Assembly: GCF_900167055.1 (NCBI RefSeq)
Contig: NZ_FUXP01000006.1
Location: forward strand, 100,680-164,679
Source of the DNA: Lysobacter spongiicola DSM 21749
GTDB taxonomy: Bacteria > Pseudomonadota > Gammaproteobacteria > Xanthomonadales > Xanthomonadaceae
Direction: 5' to 3'
DNA: 64,000 nt
Each line of letters begins with the position of its first letter. Within the stretch, counting starts at the first letter, position 1. Positions 18,401 to 27,721 of the stretch are shown piece after piece. The translations under genes were made by a program, and so were the position numbers. Below the pieces are notes generated by a model, which had not been told where the DNA came from, searched no databases, and was given only the letters and a program-made list of their open reading frames with translations.

Positions 18401-19602
18401 ACCGTAGGAGTGTGAGCCGTACAACCAGCTTCGATGTCGCGGTGGTGGGGGCCGGCGTGGTCGGCGCGGCCACTGCACTTGCACTCGCCAGGGAAGGGCT
18501 GCGCGTGGTGCTGGTGGAAGGCCGCGAGCCGCCTTCCTGGGATGCAGCCACGCCGGACCTGCGTGTCTACGCCTTCGCCCCCGACAACGCCGCCTTGCTG
18601 GACCGGCTGGGCGTCTGGAGCGCCATCGAGTCCGCGCGCAGCCAGCCCTACAGGTGTATGCGGGTATGGGATGCCGCCGGTGGCGGTGAGCTGGCATTCG
18701 ATGCCGACCGCCTGGGACGGCTCGAGCTGGGTTGGATTGTCGAGAACGCGCTGCTGGTCGACCGGTTGTGGAAGGCACTCCCGGCAGCCGGCGTGACCAT
18801 CCTGTGTCCCGACCGCGTGCAGGAGTTCAGCCAGGACGACAGTGGCGCCAGTGTCGGCCTCGAATCCGGCACCCGCTTGCGCGCGCGCCTGGTCGTCGCG
18901 GCCGATGGTGCAGAATCGCAACTGCGGCAGCTCGCCAGGATAGACGCGCCCACCCGTGACTACGGACAGCGCGGCCTGGTCGCGTTCGTCGAACACGAGC
19001 GCCCGCACCAGTCCACCTGCTGGCAGCGCTTCCTGCCGACGGGGCCGCTGGCATTCCTGCCGTTCACGCCTGCCGCAGAAGGAAGGCACCGGAGTTCGAT
19101 CGTCTGGACCCTGCCCGAGACGGAGGCGGAGCGCATGGCGGCGCTCGACGACAGCGCTTTCCTCGGCGAGCTGGACCGCGCGTTCGACGGGCCATTGGGG
19201 CCGCTGCTGGCGGTGTCGAGGCGGGCCGCGTTTCCGTTGCGCCGGCAACTCGCCTCCACGCAGCGGCAAGGCCGGCTGGTGCTGGTCGGGGATGCGGCCC
19301 ACGTGGTGCACCCATTGGCCGGCCAGGGCGTCAACCTGGGCCTGCGTGACGTGGCCGCACTCCAGCAGGCGCTGGGCGCGGACGGAGGCGTGGGCGACCC
19401 GGGTGCGCCTGCGCGCCTACAACGCTGGGCCCGCGCCCGCAAGAGCGAAAGCGCGGTGGCTGCAGGGACCTTCGAGGCATTGAACGCCGCGTTCTCCAAC
19501 GACCTGCTCGCGCCGACGTTGCTGCGCGGACACCTGCTCGGGCTGGCGGGACGCATGTCGATGCTGACCCGTGCGCTGTGGCGTCGCGCCGCCGGGCTGT
19601 AG
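18397..19602 (+). CDS. UbiI/VisC-type FAD-dependent ubiquinone hydroxylase
   Basis: The second flavin hydroxylase of the pair, 401 residues. The FAD fold VAVVGAGVVGAATALALARE, the segment RVYAFAPDNAALLDRLGVW, then RVWDAAGGGELAFDA and LGWIVENALL match the UbiI/UbiF subgroup, and LVGDAAHVVHPLAGQGVNLGLRD is the C-terminal FAD motif. The ATG at 18397 sits in an ATGA overlap with ubiH. Which ring carbon it hydroxylates (C5 as UbiI, or C6 as UbiF) cannot be fixed from sequence alone. Confidence 0.92.
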   Translation: MNRRSVSRTTSFDVAVVGAGVVGAATALALAREGLRVVLVEGREPPSWDAATPDLRVYAFAPDNAALLDRLGVWSAIESARSQPYRCMRVWDAAGGGELAFDADRLGRLELGWIVENALLVDRLWKALPAAGVTILCPDRVQEFSQDDSGASVGLESGTRLRARLVVAADGAESQLRQLARIDAPTRDYGQRGLVAFVEHERPHQSTCWQRFLPTGPLAFLPFTPAAEGRHRSSIVWTLPETEAERMAALDDSAFLGELDRAFDGPLGPLLAVSRRAAFPLRRQLASTQRQGRLVLVGDAAHVVHPLAGQGVNLGLRDVAALQQALGADGGVGDPGAPARLQRWARARKSESAVAAGTFEALNAAFSNDLLAPTLLRGHLLGLAGRMSMLTRALWRRAAGL

Positions 19603-19617
19603 GCACGGACTTCCCCG

Positions 19618-20691
19618 CTAGTTCCTGTCGCCCTTGGCTTTCGGGCGCGCGAACACGGTGATCTCCTCGCGGTCATGGAACAACTGGCGCGCCCGGATCT
19701 CGAGCGGCCGGTGCGCCTGCTGCTCGAATCCCTCAAGGCAGATGCGCGTTTCTTCCCAGCGCTTCTTCATCGGCAGCTTCAGGTTGAAGACCGCGTAGCG
19801 GCACCAGTCCTCGCGGAACCACGTCGCCATGCGTTCGGCGACACGGCGGGGTTGTTCGACCATGTCGCAGACCATCCAGTCGAGCCGGCGTCGCGGTTGC
19901 CACTGGAACCCGTCGGCGCGCAGGTGGTCGACGCGGCCGCCATCCAGCAACTGCTGGCGCATCGGGCCGTTGTCGACCGCGGTGACCTTCATGCCGTGCC
20001 GCACCAGCACCCAGGTCCAGCCGCCCGGCGCTGCGCCCAGGTCCGCGGCCTGCATGTTGTCGCGCAGCAGTTGTGATCGCTCTTCCTCGTCCAGCAGCGT
20101 GAGCAGCGCCTCTTCGAGCTTCAGCGCCGAGCGGCTGGGGGCATCGGGGTGGGCCTTCAGCCGCGGGATCCCGAGGGGCCAGGGCGAGCTGTCGCGCGGA
20201 TCGCTGCTGGCGAGCACGACGTGGTGCCCGCCGAGGAAAGCCACGTGGAGGCGGGGCAGGCGTGTGTCTTCCTTCGAAGACAGGTATCCCGCCTTGCGCA
20301 GCACCGGGCGCAGGGCGTTGCCGAAGCTGCGGGCCAGACCCGCCAGCGGTTTGCCGGTGTCGGAATCCGGATGCTCCACCCACAAGTCGCCGTAGGGGCC
20401 GGTTGCGGCGTGCGACTCCAGTGCCTGCATGATCGGCGTGATGCGGTCGGTCGCATCGAGCCCCCGCAGGTCGGCGATGCGCAGCAGCTTCTGGCGGGCG
20501 AATACCAGCCGCTCGAGCGGCAGCGCCCGTGACAGTGCAACCGCGTCCTCGGCGATGAATTCGACGAAGCCTGAGCCGCGCTCGGCACGTGCATAGCCGG
20601 AGTGGCCGGCAAGCGCGGCCCGCTCGGTGAGTTCGGCGGCGAGTTCCGGTTCGAAGCCCGCCCGGCACCAGCAGAACAGTGCATCGGCCAT
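19618..20691 (-). CDS. rlmM: 23S rRNA (cytidine2498-2'-O)-methyltransferase
   Basis: Methylates the 2'-OH of C2498 in 23S rRNA. CWCRAGFEPELAAELTERA opens a THUMP-like N-terminal domain, and the C-terminal Rossmann-like half carries ADLGAAPGGWTWVLV (SAM motif) and DWMVCDMVEQP. The start at 20691 is one base after the upstream deaminase stop (TGA-C-ATG) and gives 357 residues (E. coli RlmM 366); an upstream in-frame ATG at 20712 would overlap that gene. Coupled translation with the deaminase is likely. Confidence 0.94.
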   Translation of the reverse strand: MADALFCWCRAGFEPELAAELTERAALAGHSGYARAERGSGFVEFIAEDAVALSRALPLERLVFARQKLLRIADLRGLDATDRITPIMQALESHAATGPYGDLWVEHPDSDTGKPLAGLARSFGNALRPVLRKAGYLSSKEDTRLPRLHVAFLGGHHVVLASSDPRDSSPWPLGIPRLKAHPDAPSRSALKLEEALLTLLDEEERSQLLRDNMQAADLGAAPGGWTWVLVRHGMKVTAVDNGPMRQQLLDGGRVDHLRADGFQWQPRRRLDWMVCDMVEQPRRVAERMATWFREDWCRYAVFNLKLPMKKRWEETRICLEGFEQQAHRPLEIRARQLFHDREEITVFARPKAKGDRN

Positions 20692-20692
20692 G

Positions 20693-21268
20693 TCAGTAGG
20701 CACTCCCGCCATGCATGCCGTAGTCCTGCAGTACCGCCCGCGCCTGGTCCCGCTGGATGTCCCGCACCACCTCGATGCCGCGGTTGCGCAGCTCGCCGAT
20801 CCAGTCCGCGGGCAGGGGGCCTTCGTCGAATTCGGTCAAGGATTCGACATCCTCGCTGCGGGCACCGATCAGCATGCGGTCGATGCCGGCCCAGAAGCTG
20901 GCGCCGTAACACTGGCAGCAGGGTTGCGCCGACGTGGCCAGGGTGACCGGCCCGGCCGATACCCCCGGCTCCAGCTCGTTGAGCCGTGGGCGCTGGGTGC
21001 GCTGCTGCGCAAGCATGAAGGCCATGGTCTCGGCATGGGCCACCGAACACGACTGCGGCAGCACCCGGTTCACGCCCACGGCGATGACGCGGTCGTCGGG
21101 TCCGAACACCACGGCCCCGAAAGGTCCGCCGCTGCGGGCTTCGACGTTGCGCCGCGCCAGGTCGATGGCCAGCGACATCTTCGCTTCGTCACCGGGCCAG
21201 GTGCGCGAGGTATCCACCGCCTCGTGTACCCACGCCGGCAGCGTCAGGTGGACCTGAGCATACAGCAT
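20693..21268 (-). CDS. Nucleoside/guanine deaminase-like protein (CMP/dCMP deaminase fold)
   Basis: A 191-residue zinc deaminase. The catalytic signature is SVAHAETMAF (His and Glu) with QPCCQCYGA providing the two Cys ligands. The order and spacing fit the cytidine-deaminase superfamily branch containing guanine deaminase and TadA-like enzymes. The start at 21268 shares one base with the stop of the upstream lipoprotein gene (TAATG). True TadA editing enzymes are shorter and start differently, so a free-base or nucleoside substrate is more likely, but it is not proven. Confidence 0.88.
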   Translation of the reverse strand: MLYAQVHLTLPAWVHEAVDTSRTWPGDEAKMSLAIDLARRNVEARSGGPFGAVVFGPDDRVIAVGVNRVLPQSCSVAHAETMAFMLAQQRTQRPRLNELEPGVSAGPVTLATSAQPCCQCYGASFWAGIDRMLIGARSEDVESLTEFDEGPLPADWIGELRNRGIEVVRDIQRDQARAVLQDYGMHGGSAY

Positions 21269-21705
21269 TACGGGAGCAAGGCCTGGTTGCTGCCCTTGCA
21301 CTCACCCTGCACGCACTGGCAGCTGGTGATCGCGGGGAAACCACAGGTCGACATGCGGCCGGTGCGCTCGCACTCGGCCTGCACCGCGGCCGGATCGGTC
21401 GGGCTGTCGACGTTGACGCAGGCGGGGTACTCGCCACAACAGTTGCCGACGTTCTTGACGGTGCAGTCGGCATCGCTGCCGCAGGACAGGTCGAGCTTCA
21501 CCGGTGCGCCGGCGGGCTGCGGATCCGGCTGGGCGGGGGCAGTGTCTGATCCACCGGGCGCGGCAGGTTGGGCGACCGCGTCAGGCGCCGACTGGCCGTT
21601 GGTGGCCGACGGCGCGGCGCAGGCCGCCAGCGCCAGCAGCAGGCTCGTCGAGAGCATCAGGGCGAGCTGTCGGAGCGTGCGGGTGCGGGAGGTGTGGATG
21701 GGCAT
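21268..21705 (-). CDS. Cys-rich lipoprotein, unknown function
   Basis: I do not recognise a family. The 145-residue product has a type II signal peptide with lipobox LAAC (lipidated Cys29), a Pro/Ala/Gln/Asp-rich tether (about 30-75) and a small compact domain with eight closely spaced cysteines (CGSDADC, NCCGEYPAC, then later CERTGRMSTCG and SCQCVQGEC), suggesting a disulfide-stapled periplasmic or surface domain. The start MPIHTSRTRT at 21705 places the charged n-region before the hydrophobic core. It is translationally coupled (TAATG) to the deaminase downstream. Confidence 0.85.
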   Translation of the reverse strand: MPIHTSRTRTLRQLALMLSTSLLLALAACAAPSATNGQSAPDAVAQPAAPGGSDTAPAQPDPQPAGAPVKLDLSCGSDADCTVKNVGNCCGEYPACVNVDSPTDPAAVQAECERTGRMSTCGFPAITSCQCVQGECKGSNQALLP

Positions 21706-21734
21706 GGCCGGTCTCCGGGTAGTGGGCGGGTCGA

Positions 21735-23489
<1,755 letters not shown>

Positions 23490-23666
23490 GCTGTGCGGCA
23501 TCGCTGCGAATGGGGGAAAGGCGGCAGTTTAGCGGGTGTGGCGCGTTCTGCCCCGTTCGCGCGGCGTGCAGCAGCCGAGGGCTAAGCTGCACCCGTTTCC
23601 GGCATCGATCCCCTGCCGCCGCCGACCCGCTGCACCGTCGCCTGCAGCGCCAATAGTGGAGCGCCA

Positions 23667-23945
23667 ATGAAAGTCGTCTACGAAGCCGCCAACATCATGG
23701 ATGCGCACCTGATCCGGCATGCCCTGGAGGCCGCCGAAATACCGGTCTACCTGAAGGGCGAGGCCCTGGTGGGCGGGATGGGCGAGCTGCCGCTGTTCGG
23801 CGTGGTCCAGGTGTGCGTGCCGGAAATCGTCTGGCCGCAGGCGCGCGAGGTGGTGGAGTCGGTCGGGCTCGGGCCGGCGAGCGGAGCTGCGCCCGAAGAG
23901 GGCGCCGAAGGGGACGGTGAAGCGGGGATGGTGTTCGGCGCCTGA
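23667..23945 (+). CDS. DUF2007 domain protein
   Basis: A 92-residue protein whose first 70 residues (VYEAANIMDAHLIRHALEAAEIPVYLKGE, then GVVQVCVPEIVWPQAREVV) match DUF2007, a small PII-like alpha/beta domain proposed to sense or transmit signals. The C-terminus is an acidic Ala/Glu tail. The function is unknown. It is single, divergent from glnS (177 bases with no recognisable signal) and convergent with oxyR across a REP element. In some xanthomonads this side of oxyR carries orfX instead. Confidence 0.85.
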   Translation: MKVVYEAANIMDAHLIRHALEAAEIPVYLKGEALVGGMGELPLFGVVQVCVPEIVWPQAREVVESVGLGPASGAAPEEGAEGDGEAGMVFGA

Positions 23946-23985
23946 TCCGGAGGGCCGCGATACACCGCTCGCGTCGAACCCGCAC

Positions 23986-24064
23986 TGTAGGAGCGGCTTC
24001 AGCCGCGACCCGTGGAAATGTCGTGCGGTTGCGGGTCTGGATCGCGGCTGAAGCCGCTCCTACA
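23986..24064. repeat. REP-type inverted repeat
   Basis: A perfect 23-base inverted repeat (23986-24008 and 24042-24064) with a 33-base spacer. Each arm contains its own small palindrome, GCGGCTTCAGCCGC. 'GTAGGAGCGGCTTCAGCC' type units are widespread intergenic repeats in Xanthomonadaceae and behave like REP doublets mobilised by RAYT transposases. The position between two convergent gene ends (DUF2007 and oxyR) is the usual REP setting, where the large hairpin may protect both mRNA 3' ends. Confidence 0.85.
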
Positions 24065-24076
24065 AGAGCTGTGGCT

Positions 24077-24994
24077 TCAGGGAGCGGGGTGCGGAGGCTG
24101 CAGCAGGTCGGTCGGCAGCTTGCGGAACTCGGCGGCCAGCTGCTGCAGGAACGCATCCATCGCCGAGGTCTTGCGCCAGACCATCGCGATGCGGCGGTGC
24201 GGCGGGTCGCCCTGGAACGAAAGCAGTGACACGTCCTTGGAGGGCGGTACGGGTGGCTGCACCGACAGCACCGGCAACAGGGTGATGCCCACCCCGGCGG
24301 CGACCATCTGGCGCAACGTCTCCAGGCTGGTGGCACGGAAGCCGTCGCGCTCGTCGGCGCCGGCCAGCCGGCACACATCCAGCGCCTGGTCGCGCAGGCA
24401 ATGGCCTTCTTCCAGCAGGAGGAGGTGCTGGTCGTCGAGCTGGTCCAGGCCGAGGCTCTCCTGTCCCGCCAATGCGTGGCCGGACGGCACCGCGAGCATG
24501 AACGGCTCGTCGAACAGCGGCTCGACGTGCAACTGGTCGTCATGCAGAGGCAGGGCGAGGATCCCGGCGTCCAGCCGTCCTTCCCGCAGCCGCGACAGGA
24601 TGGCGTCCGTCTTCTCCTCGACCAGCAGCAGCTCGAGCCGCGGAAAGCGCTGCCGGACACCCGGGAGGACGTGCGGCAGCAGGTAGGGTGCGAGCGTGGG
24701 AAACACGCCGAGCCGCACGCTGCCGGCTTCGGGGTCCTGGCTGCGCCGCGCGATCTCCGCCATCTGCTCGACTTCCGCGATCACCCGGCGTGCGCGCTCG
24801 GCGATGTCCAGGCCGATCGGTGTCAGCATCACCCGGCGCGGGGCCCGCTCCACCAGCGAAACGCCCAGCTCTTCCTCGAGCTTCTTCACCTGCGTGGACA
24901 GCGTCGGCTGGCTGACGAAGCTTGCCTCCGCCGCCCGGCCGAAATGCTTGTGGTCGGCGAGGGCCACGAGGTACTTGAGATCGCGCAGGTTCAA
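24077..24994 (-). CDS. oxyR: Peroxide-responsive LysR-family regulator OxyR
   Basis: Redox sensor and activator of peroxide defence genes. The N-terminal winged helix (LRDLKYLVALADHKHFGRAA, FVSQPTLSTQVKKLEEELG) is followed by a LysR sensor domain with EEGHCLRDQALDVC. The TTG start at 24994 is chosen because AGGAG lies about 7 bases upstream; it gives 305 residues and places the redox cysteines at 199 and 208, exactly as in E. coli OxyR. It is third in ahpC-ahpF-oxyR, with a terminator-like hairpin between ahpF and oxyR. Confidence 0.96.
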   Translation of the reverse strand: MNLRDLKYLVALADHKHFGRAAEASFVSQPTLSTQVKKLEEELGVSLVERAPRRVMLTPIGLDIAERARRVIAEVEQMAEIARRSQDPEAGSVRLGVFPTLAPYLLPHVLPGVRQRFPRLELLLVEEKTDAILSRLREGRLDAGILALPLHDDQLHVEPLFDEPFMLAVPSGHALAGQESLGLDQLDDQHLLLLEEGHCLRDQALDVCRLAGADERDGFRATSLETLRQMVAAGVGITLLPVLSVQPPVPPSKDVSLLSFQGDPPHRRIAMVWRKTSAMDAFLQQLAAEFRKLPTDLLQPPHPAP

Positions 24995-25027
24995 GCGTCG
25001 CTCCTCCCCGTCGGGCACGATGCCCGG

Positions 25028-25057
25028 AAAACACCGGCATCCGTGAGGATGCCGGTG
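25028..25057 (-). terminator. Intrinsic terminator/attenuator between ahpF and oxyR
   Basis: On the minus strand an 11-base-pair perfect stem (CACCGGCATCC pairing with GGATGCCGGTG, loop TCAC) is followed at once by TTTT. It lies 14 bases after the ahpF stop and 33 bases before the oxyR TTG. The short U-run suggests partial rather than complete termination. Confidence 0.8.
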
Positions 25058-25070
25058 CCCTGGGCACTGG

Positions 25071-26654
25071 TCAGGCCGCGGCCTTCTCGGCCGGAGCCGA
25101 GCTGCGGATCAGGTGGTCGAAGGCGCTGAGGGCCGCGGTCGAGCCGGCACCCATCGCCACCACGATCTGCTTGTACGGCACCGTGGTGGCGTCGCCGGCG
25201 GCGAAAACCCCCGGCAGCGACGTCTGGCCACGGTCGTCGATCACGATCTCGCCGCGGTCGGAAAGCTCGATCGTTCCCTTCAGCCATTCGGTGTTGGGCA
25301 GCAGGCCGATCTGCACGAACACGCCTTCCAGCTCGACCGTGTGGCTGTCGCCGCTGTTGCGGTCCTTGTAGACCAGACCGTTGACGCGCTGGCCATCGCC
25401 GAGGATCTCGGTGGTCTGGGCGCTCACCACCACGGTGGCGTTGGGCAGGCTGCGCAGCTTGCGCTGCAGGACCTCGTCCGCACGCAGCTTCGAATCGAAC
25501 TCCACCAGGGTGACGTGCTCGACGATGCCGGCCAGGTCGATGGCCGCCTCCACGCCGGAGTTGCCGCCGCCGATCACGGCCACGCGCTTGCCCTTGTAGA
25601 GCGGGCCGTCGCAGTGCGGGCAGTAGGCCACGCCCCGGTTGCGGTACTTGTCCTCACCCGGGACGTTGACCTGGCGCCAGCGGGCCCCGGTGGACAGCAC
25701 CACCGTCCGCGAGCGCAGGGTCGCGCCGTTGGCCAGCTGCACCTCGACCAGCCCGCCGGTGGCGTCGCTCGCAGGCACCAGCTTCTGCGCGGTCTGCAGG
25801 TTCATGATGTCGACGTCGTAGTTGCGCACGTGCTGCTCGAGCGCCGCGGCCAACTTCGGGCCTTCGGTGTATTCCACCGAGATGAAATTCTCGATCGCCA
25901 TGGTGTCGAGGACCTGGCCGCCGAAGCGCTCCGCGGCCACCCCGGTGCGAATGCCCTTGCGCGCGGCATAGATCGCCGCCGCGGCGCCGGCCGGGCCACC
26001 GCCGACCACCAACACGTCGAAGGCTTCCTTGGACTTGATCTGTTCGGCCTGGCGCGCCTCGGCGCCGGTGTCGAGCTTGGCGACCACCTGCTCGATGGTC
26101 ATCCGGCCGGTGTCGAACATCTCGCCGTTGAGGAACACGGTGGGCACCGACATCACCTCGCGCGCCTCGACCTCGTCCTGGAACAGGGCGCCGTCGATCG
26201 CGACGTGGCTGATGTTGGAGTTCAGCACGCTCATCAGGTTCAGGGCCTGCACCGTGTCGGGGCAGCTCTGGCACGACAGCGACATGAACGTCTCGAAGCG
26301 GTAGTCACCCTCGAGGTTGCGGACCTGGTCGGCCAGCTCCTCGGTGATCTTTGCTGGGTGGCCGCCGACCTGCAGCAGTGCGAGCACCAGCGAGGTGAAC
26401 TCGTGGCCCATCGGGATGCCGGCAAACGCGACGCTGATGTCGGTGCCCGGGCGGTTGATGGCGAAGGAAGGCCTGCGCGCATCTTCGCCGTCGTGGCGCA
26501 GGGTGATGCGCTCGGAGAGGGCGTCGATGTCGCGCAGCAGGCCGTCGAGCTCCCGCGACTTTTCACTGTCGTCGAGCGAGGCGACGAGCTCGATCGGCTG
26601 GGTGAGCTTCTCGAGATAGGCCGTCAGCTGGGTCTTGAGGTTGTCGTCGAGCAT
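25071..26654 (-). CDS. ahpF: Alkyl hydroperoxide reductase subunit F
   Basis: A flavoprotein that passes electrons from NADH to AhpC. The N-terminal tandem thioredoxin-fold domain has Cys128-Cys131 (SCQSC); the C-terminal thioredoxin-reductase domain has FAD motif [14 protein letters not shown] near 214-227 and Cys345-Cys348 in AYCPHCDGP, nearly the E. coli positions. The start at 26654 ([10 protein letters not shown]) has GGAG 8 bases upstream and gives 527 residues. It follows ahpC after a 211-base spacer, long for genes of one operon. Confidence 0.97.
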   Translation of the reverse strand: MLDDNLKTQLTAYLEKLTQPIELVASLDDSEKSRELDGLLRDIDALSERITLRHDGEDARRPSFAINRPGTDISVAFAGIPMGHEFTSLVLALLQVGGHPAKITEELADQVRNLEGDYRFETFMSLSCQSCPDTVQALNLMSVLNSNISHVAIDGALFQDEVEAREVMSVPTVFLNGEMFDTGRMTIEQVVAKLDTGAEARQAEQIKSKEAFDVLVVGGGPAGAAAAIYAARKGIRTGVAAERFGGQVLDTMAIENFISVEYTEGPKLAAALEQHVRNYDVDIMNLQTAQKLVPASDATGGLVEVQLANGATLRSRTVVLSTGARWRQVNVPGEDKYRNRGVAYCPHCDGPLYKGKRVAVIGGGNSGVEAAIDLAGIVEHVTLVEFDSKLRADEVLQRKLRSLPNATVVVSAQTTEILGDGQRVNGLVYKDRNSGDSHTVELEGVFVQIGLLPNTEWLKGTIELSDRGEIVIDDRGQTSLPGVFAAGDATTVPYKQIVVAMGAGSTAALSAFDHLIRSSAPAEKAAA

Positions 26655-26815
26655 GTCGATGGCTCCGGACTGAAGGAATGGGGGAGGGGAGGAAGAAGGA
26701 AGGGCGCTTGCAGGAGCGGCCTGGGCCGGGGGAGAGGGAGCCGGGGTGGGAGGGGAGCCCGGAGAAACCGGCAACGGCGCAGGCCGCTGGTGCAAGCACC
26801 CGGCGGGGCCGGGAT

Positions 26816-26841
26816 GCCCGGGCGGGCGATGCCGCCCGGGC
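26816..26841 (-). other. GC-rich hairpin after ahpC
   Basis: A perfect 10-base inverted repeat (GCCCGGGCGG and CCGCCCGGGC, 6-base loop) 24 bases downstream of the ahpC stop. There is no U-run after it, so it is not a standard terminator. The following mRNA up to ahpF is rich in C and poor in G, especially 26660-26705. Confidence 0.6.
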
Positions 26842-26865
26842 GATGGCACAACGATCAGGGGGTGA

Positions 26866-27429
26866 TCAGATCTTGCCGACCAGGTCGAGCGAAGGTGCGA
26901 GGGTCTTCTCGCCTTCCTTCCACTTGGCCGGGCAGACCTCGTTCGGGTGGGCGGCGACGTACTGGGCCGCCTTGACCTTGCGCAGCAGCTCGGAGGCATC
27001 GCGGCCGACGCCGCCGGCGTTGATCTCGACGATCTGGATCTTGCCGTCCGGGTCGATCACGAAAGTACCGCGGTCGGCCAGGCCCACGTCCTCGATCATC
27101 ACCTCGAAGTTGCGGGTGATGGCGCCGGTGGGGTCGCCGATCATCGTGTACTTGATCTTCTTGATGGCTTCGGAGGTGTCGTGCCAGGCCTTGTGCGCGA
27201 AGTGGGTGTCGGTGGACACGCTGTAGATCTCCACGCCCAGCTTCTGGAATTCGTCGTACTTGTCGGCCAGGTCTTCCAGCTCGGTCGGGCAGACGAAGGT
27301 GAAGTCGGCCGGGTAGAAGAACACGACGGACCACTTGCCCTTCAGGTCGGCTTCCGAGACTTCCTTGAATTCGCCATTCTTGAAGGCCTGGGCCTTGAAC
27401 GGCTTGATTTCGGTATTGATCAGAGACAT
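26866..27429 (-). CDS. ahpC: Alkyl hydroperoxide reductase subunit C (2-Cys peroxiredoxin)
   Basis: Reduces hydrogen peroxide and organic hydroperoxides. The peroxidatic Cys47 is in [13 protein letters not shown] and the resolving Cys166 in NEVCPAKW; residues 1-187 align end to end with AhpC. The start at 27429 has AGAGGA about 8 bases upstream. A sigma-70-like promoter and an OxyR-type operator lie just upstream (27473-27538), so peroxide induction is well supported by sequence. Confidence 0.98.
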   Translation of the reverse strand: MSLINTEIKPFKAQAFKNGEFKEVSEADLKGKWSVVFFYPADFTFVCPTELEDLADKYDEFQKLGVEIYSVSTDTHFAHKAWHDTSEAIKKIKYTMIGDPTGAITRNFEVMIEDVGLADRGTFVIDPDGKIQIVEINAGGVGRDASELLRKVKAAQYVAAHPNEVCPAKWKEGEKTLAPSLDLVGKI

Positions 27430-27472
27430 GCAGTCGTCCTCTTGGGTTGGAGGGAGGGAAGAAAGTGAATAC

Positions 27473-27501
27473 ATCGTAGGACGGCCTATCGAATCATTCA
27501 A
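27473..27501 (-). promoter_or_regulatory. ahpC promoter
   Basis: On the minus strand TTGAAT (27501-27496) and TACGAT (27478-27473) are separated by exactly 17 bases, a good sigma-70 match (4 of 6 in each hexamer). The predicted transcription start near 27466 leaves a leader of about 37 bases before the ahpC ATG. Confidence 0.65.
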
Positions 27502-27538
27502 ATCGATTGATGGAATGGATTTGATAGGCCTTGCCTAT
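27502..27538 (-). promoter_or_regulatory. Putative OxyR operator upstream of ahpC
   Basis: ATAG-N7-CTAT at 27524-27538 is the OxyR half-operator consensus. Seven bases away, at 27502-27516, is a degenerate second copy (ATTC-N7-CGAT on the minus strand) that abuts the -35 hexamer. Two ATAG-N7-CTAT elements 7 bases apart, ending at the -35, is the established OxyR tetramer layout. The first element is strong and the second weak. Confidence 0.65.
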
Positions 27539-27721
27539 AACGGGTCGCTCTGGCCGCCGGCTGAGCGGCGGTCGCGACTGATCTGTGGTGGAACGCCGCT
27601 ATATCAAGCCGGGGAGTCGCGAGGCGGAGAGTGGAGTCGCGGCATCGCCATGACCATCGTCATGGGTCCGTTGCGCCAGTGGGGCGCTAAGGTCGACGGG
27701 TTGCCCATCAAGGAAGTGCCC

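Noticed and set aside
27536..27541. TATAAC as a -10 for the M1 aminopeptidase on the plus strand
   Set aside because: No -35 within 15-19 bases; the sequence is explained by the OxyR half-site.
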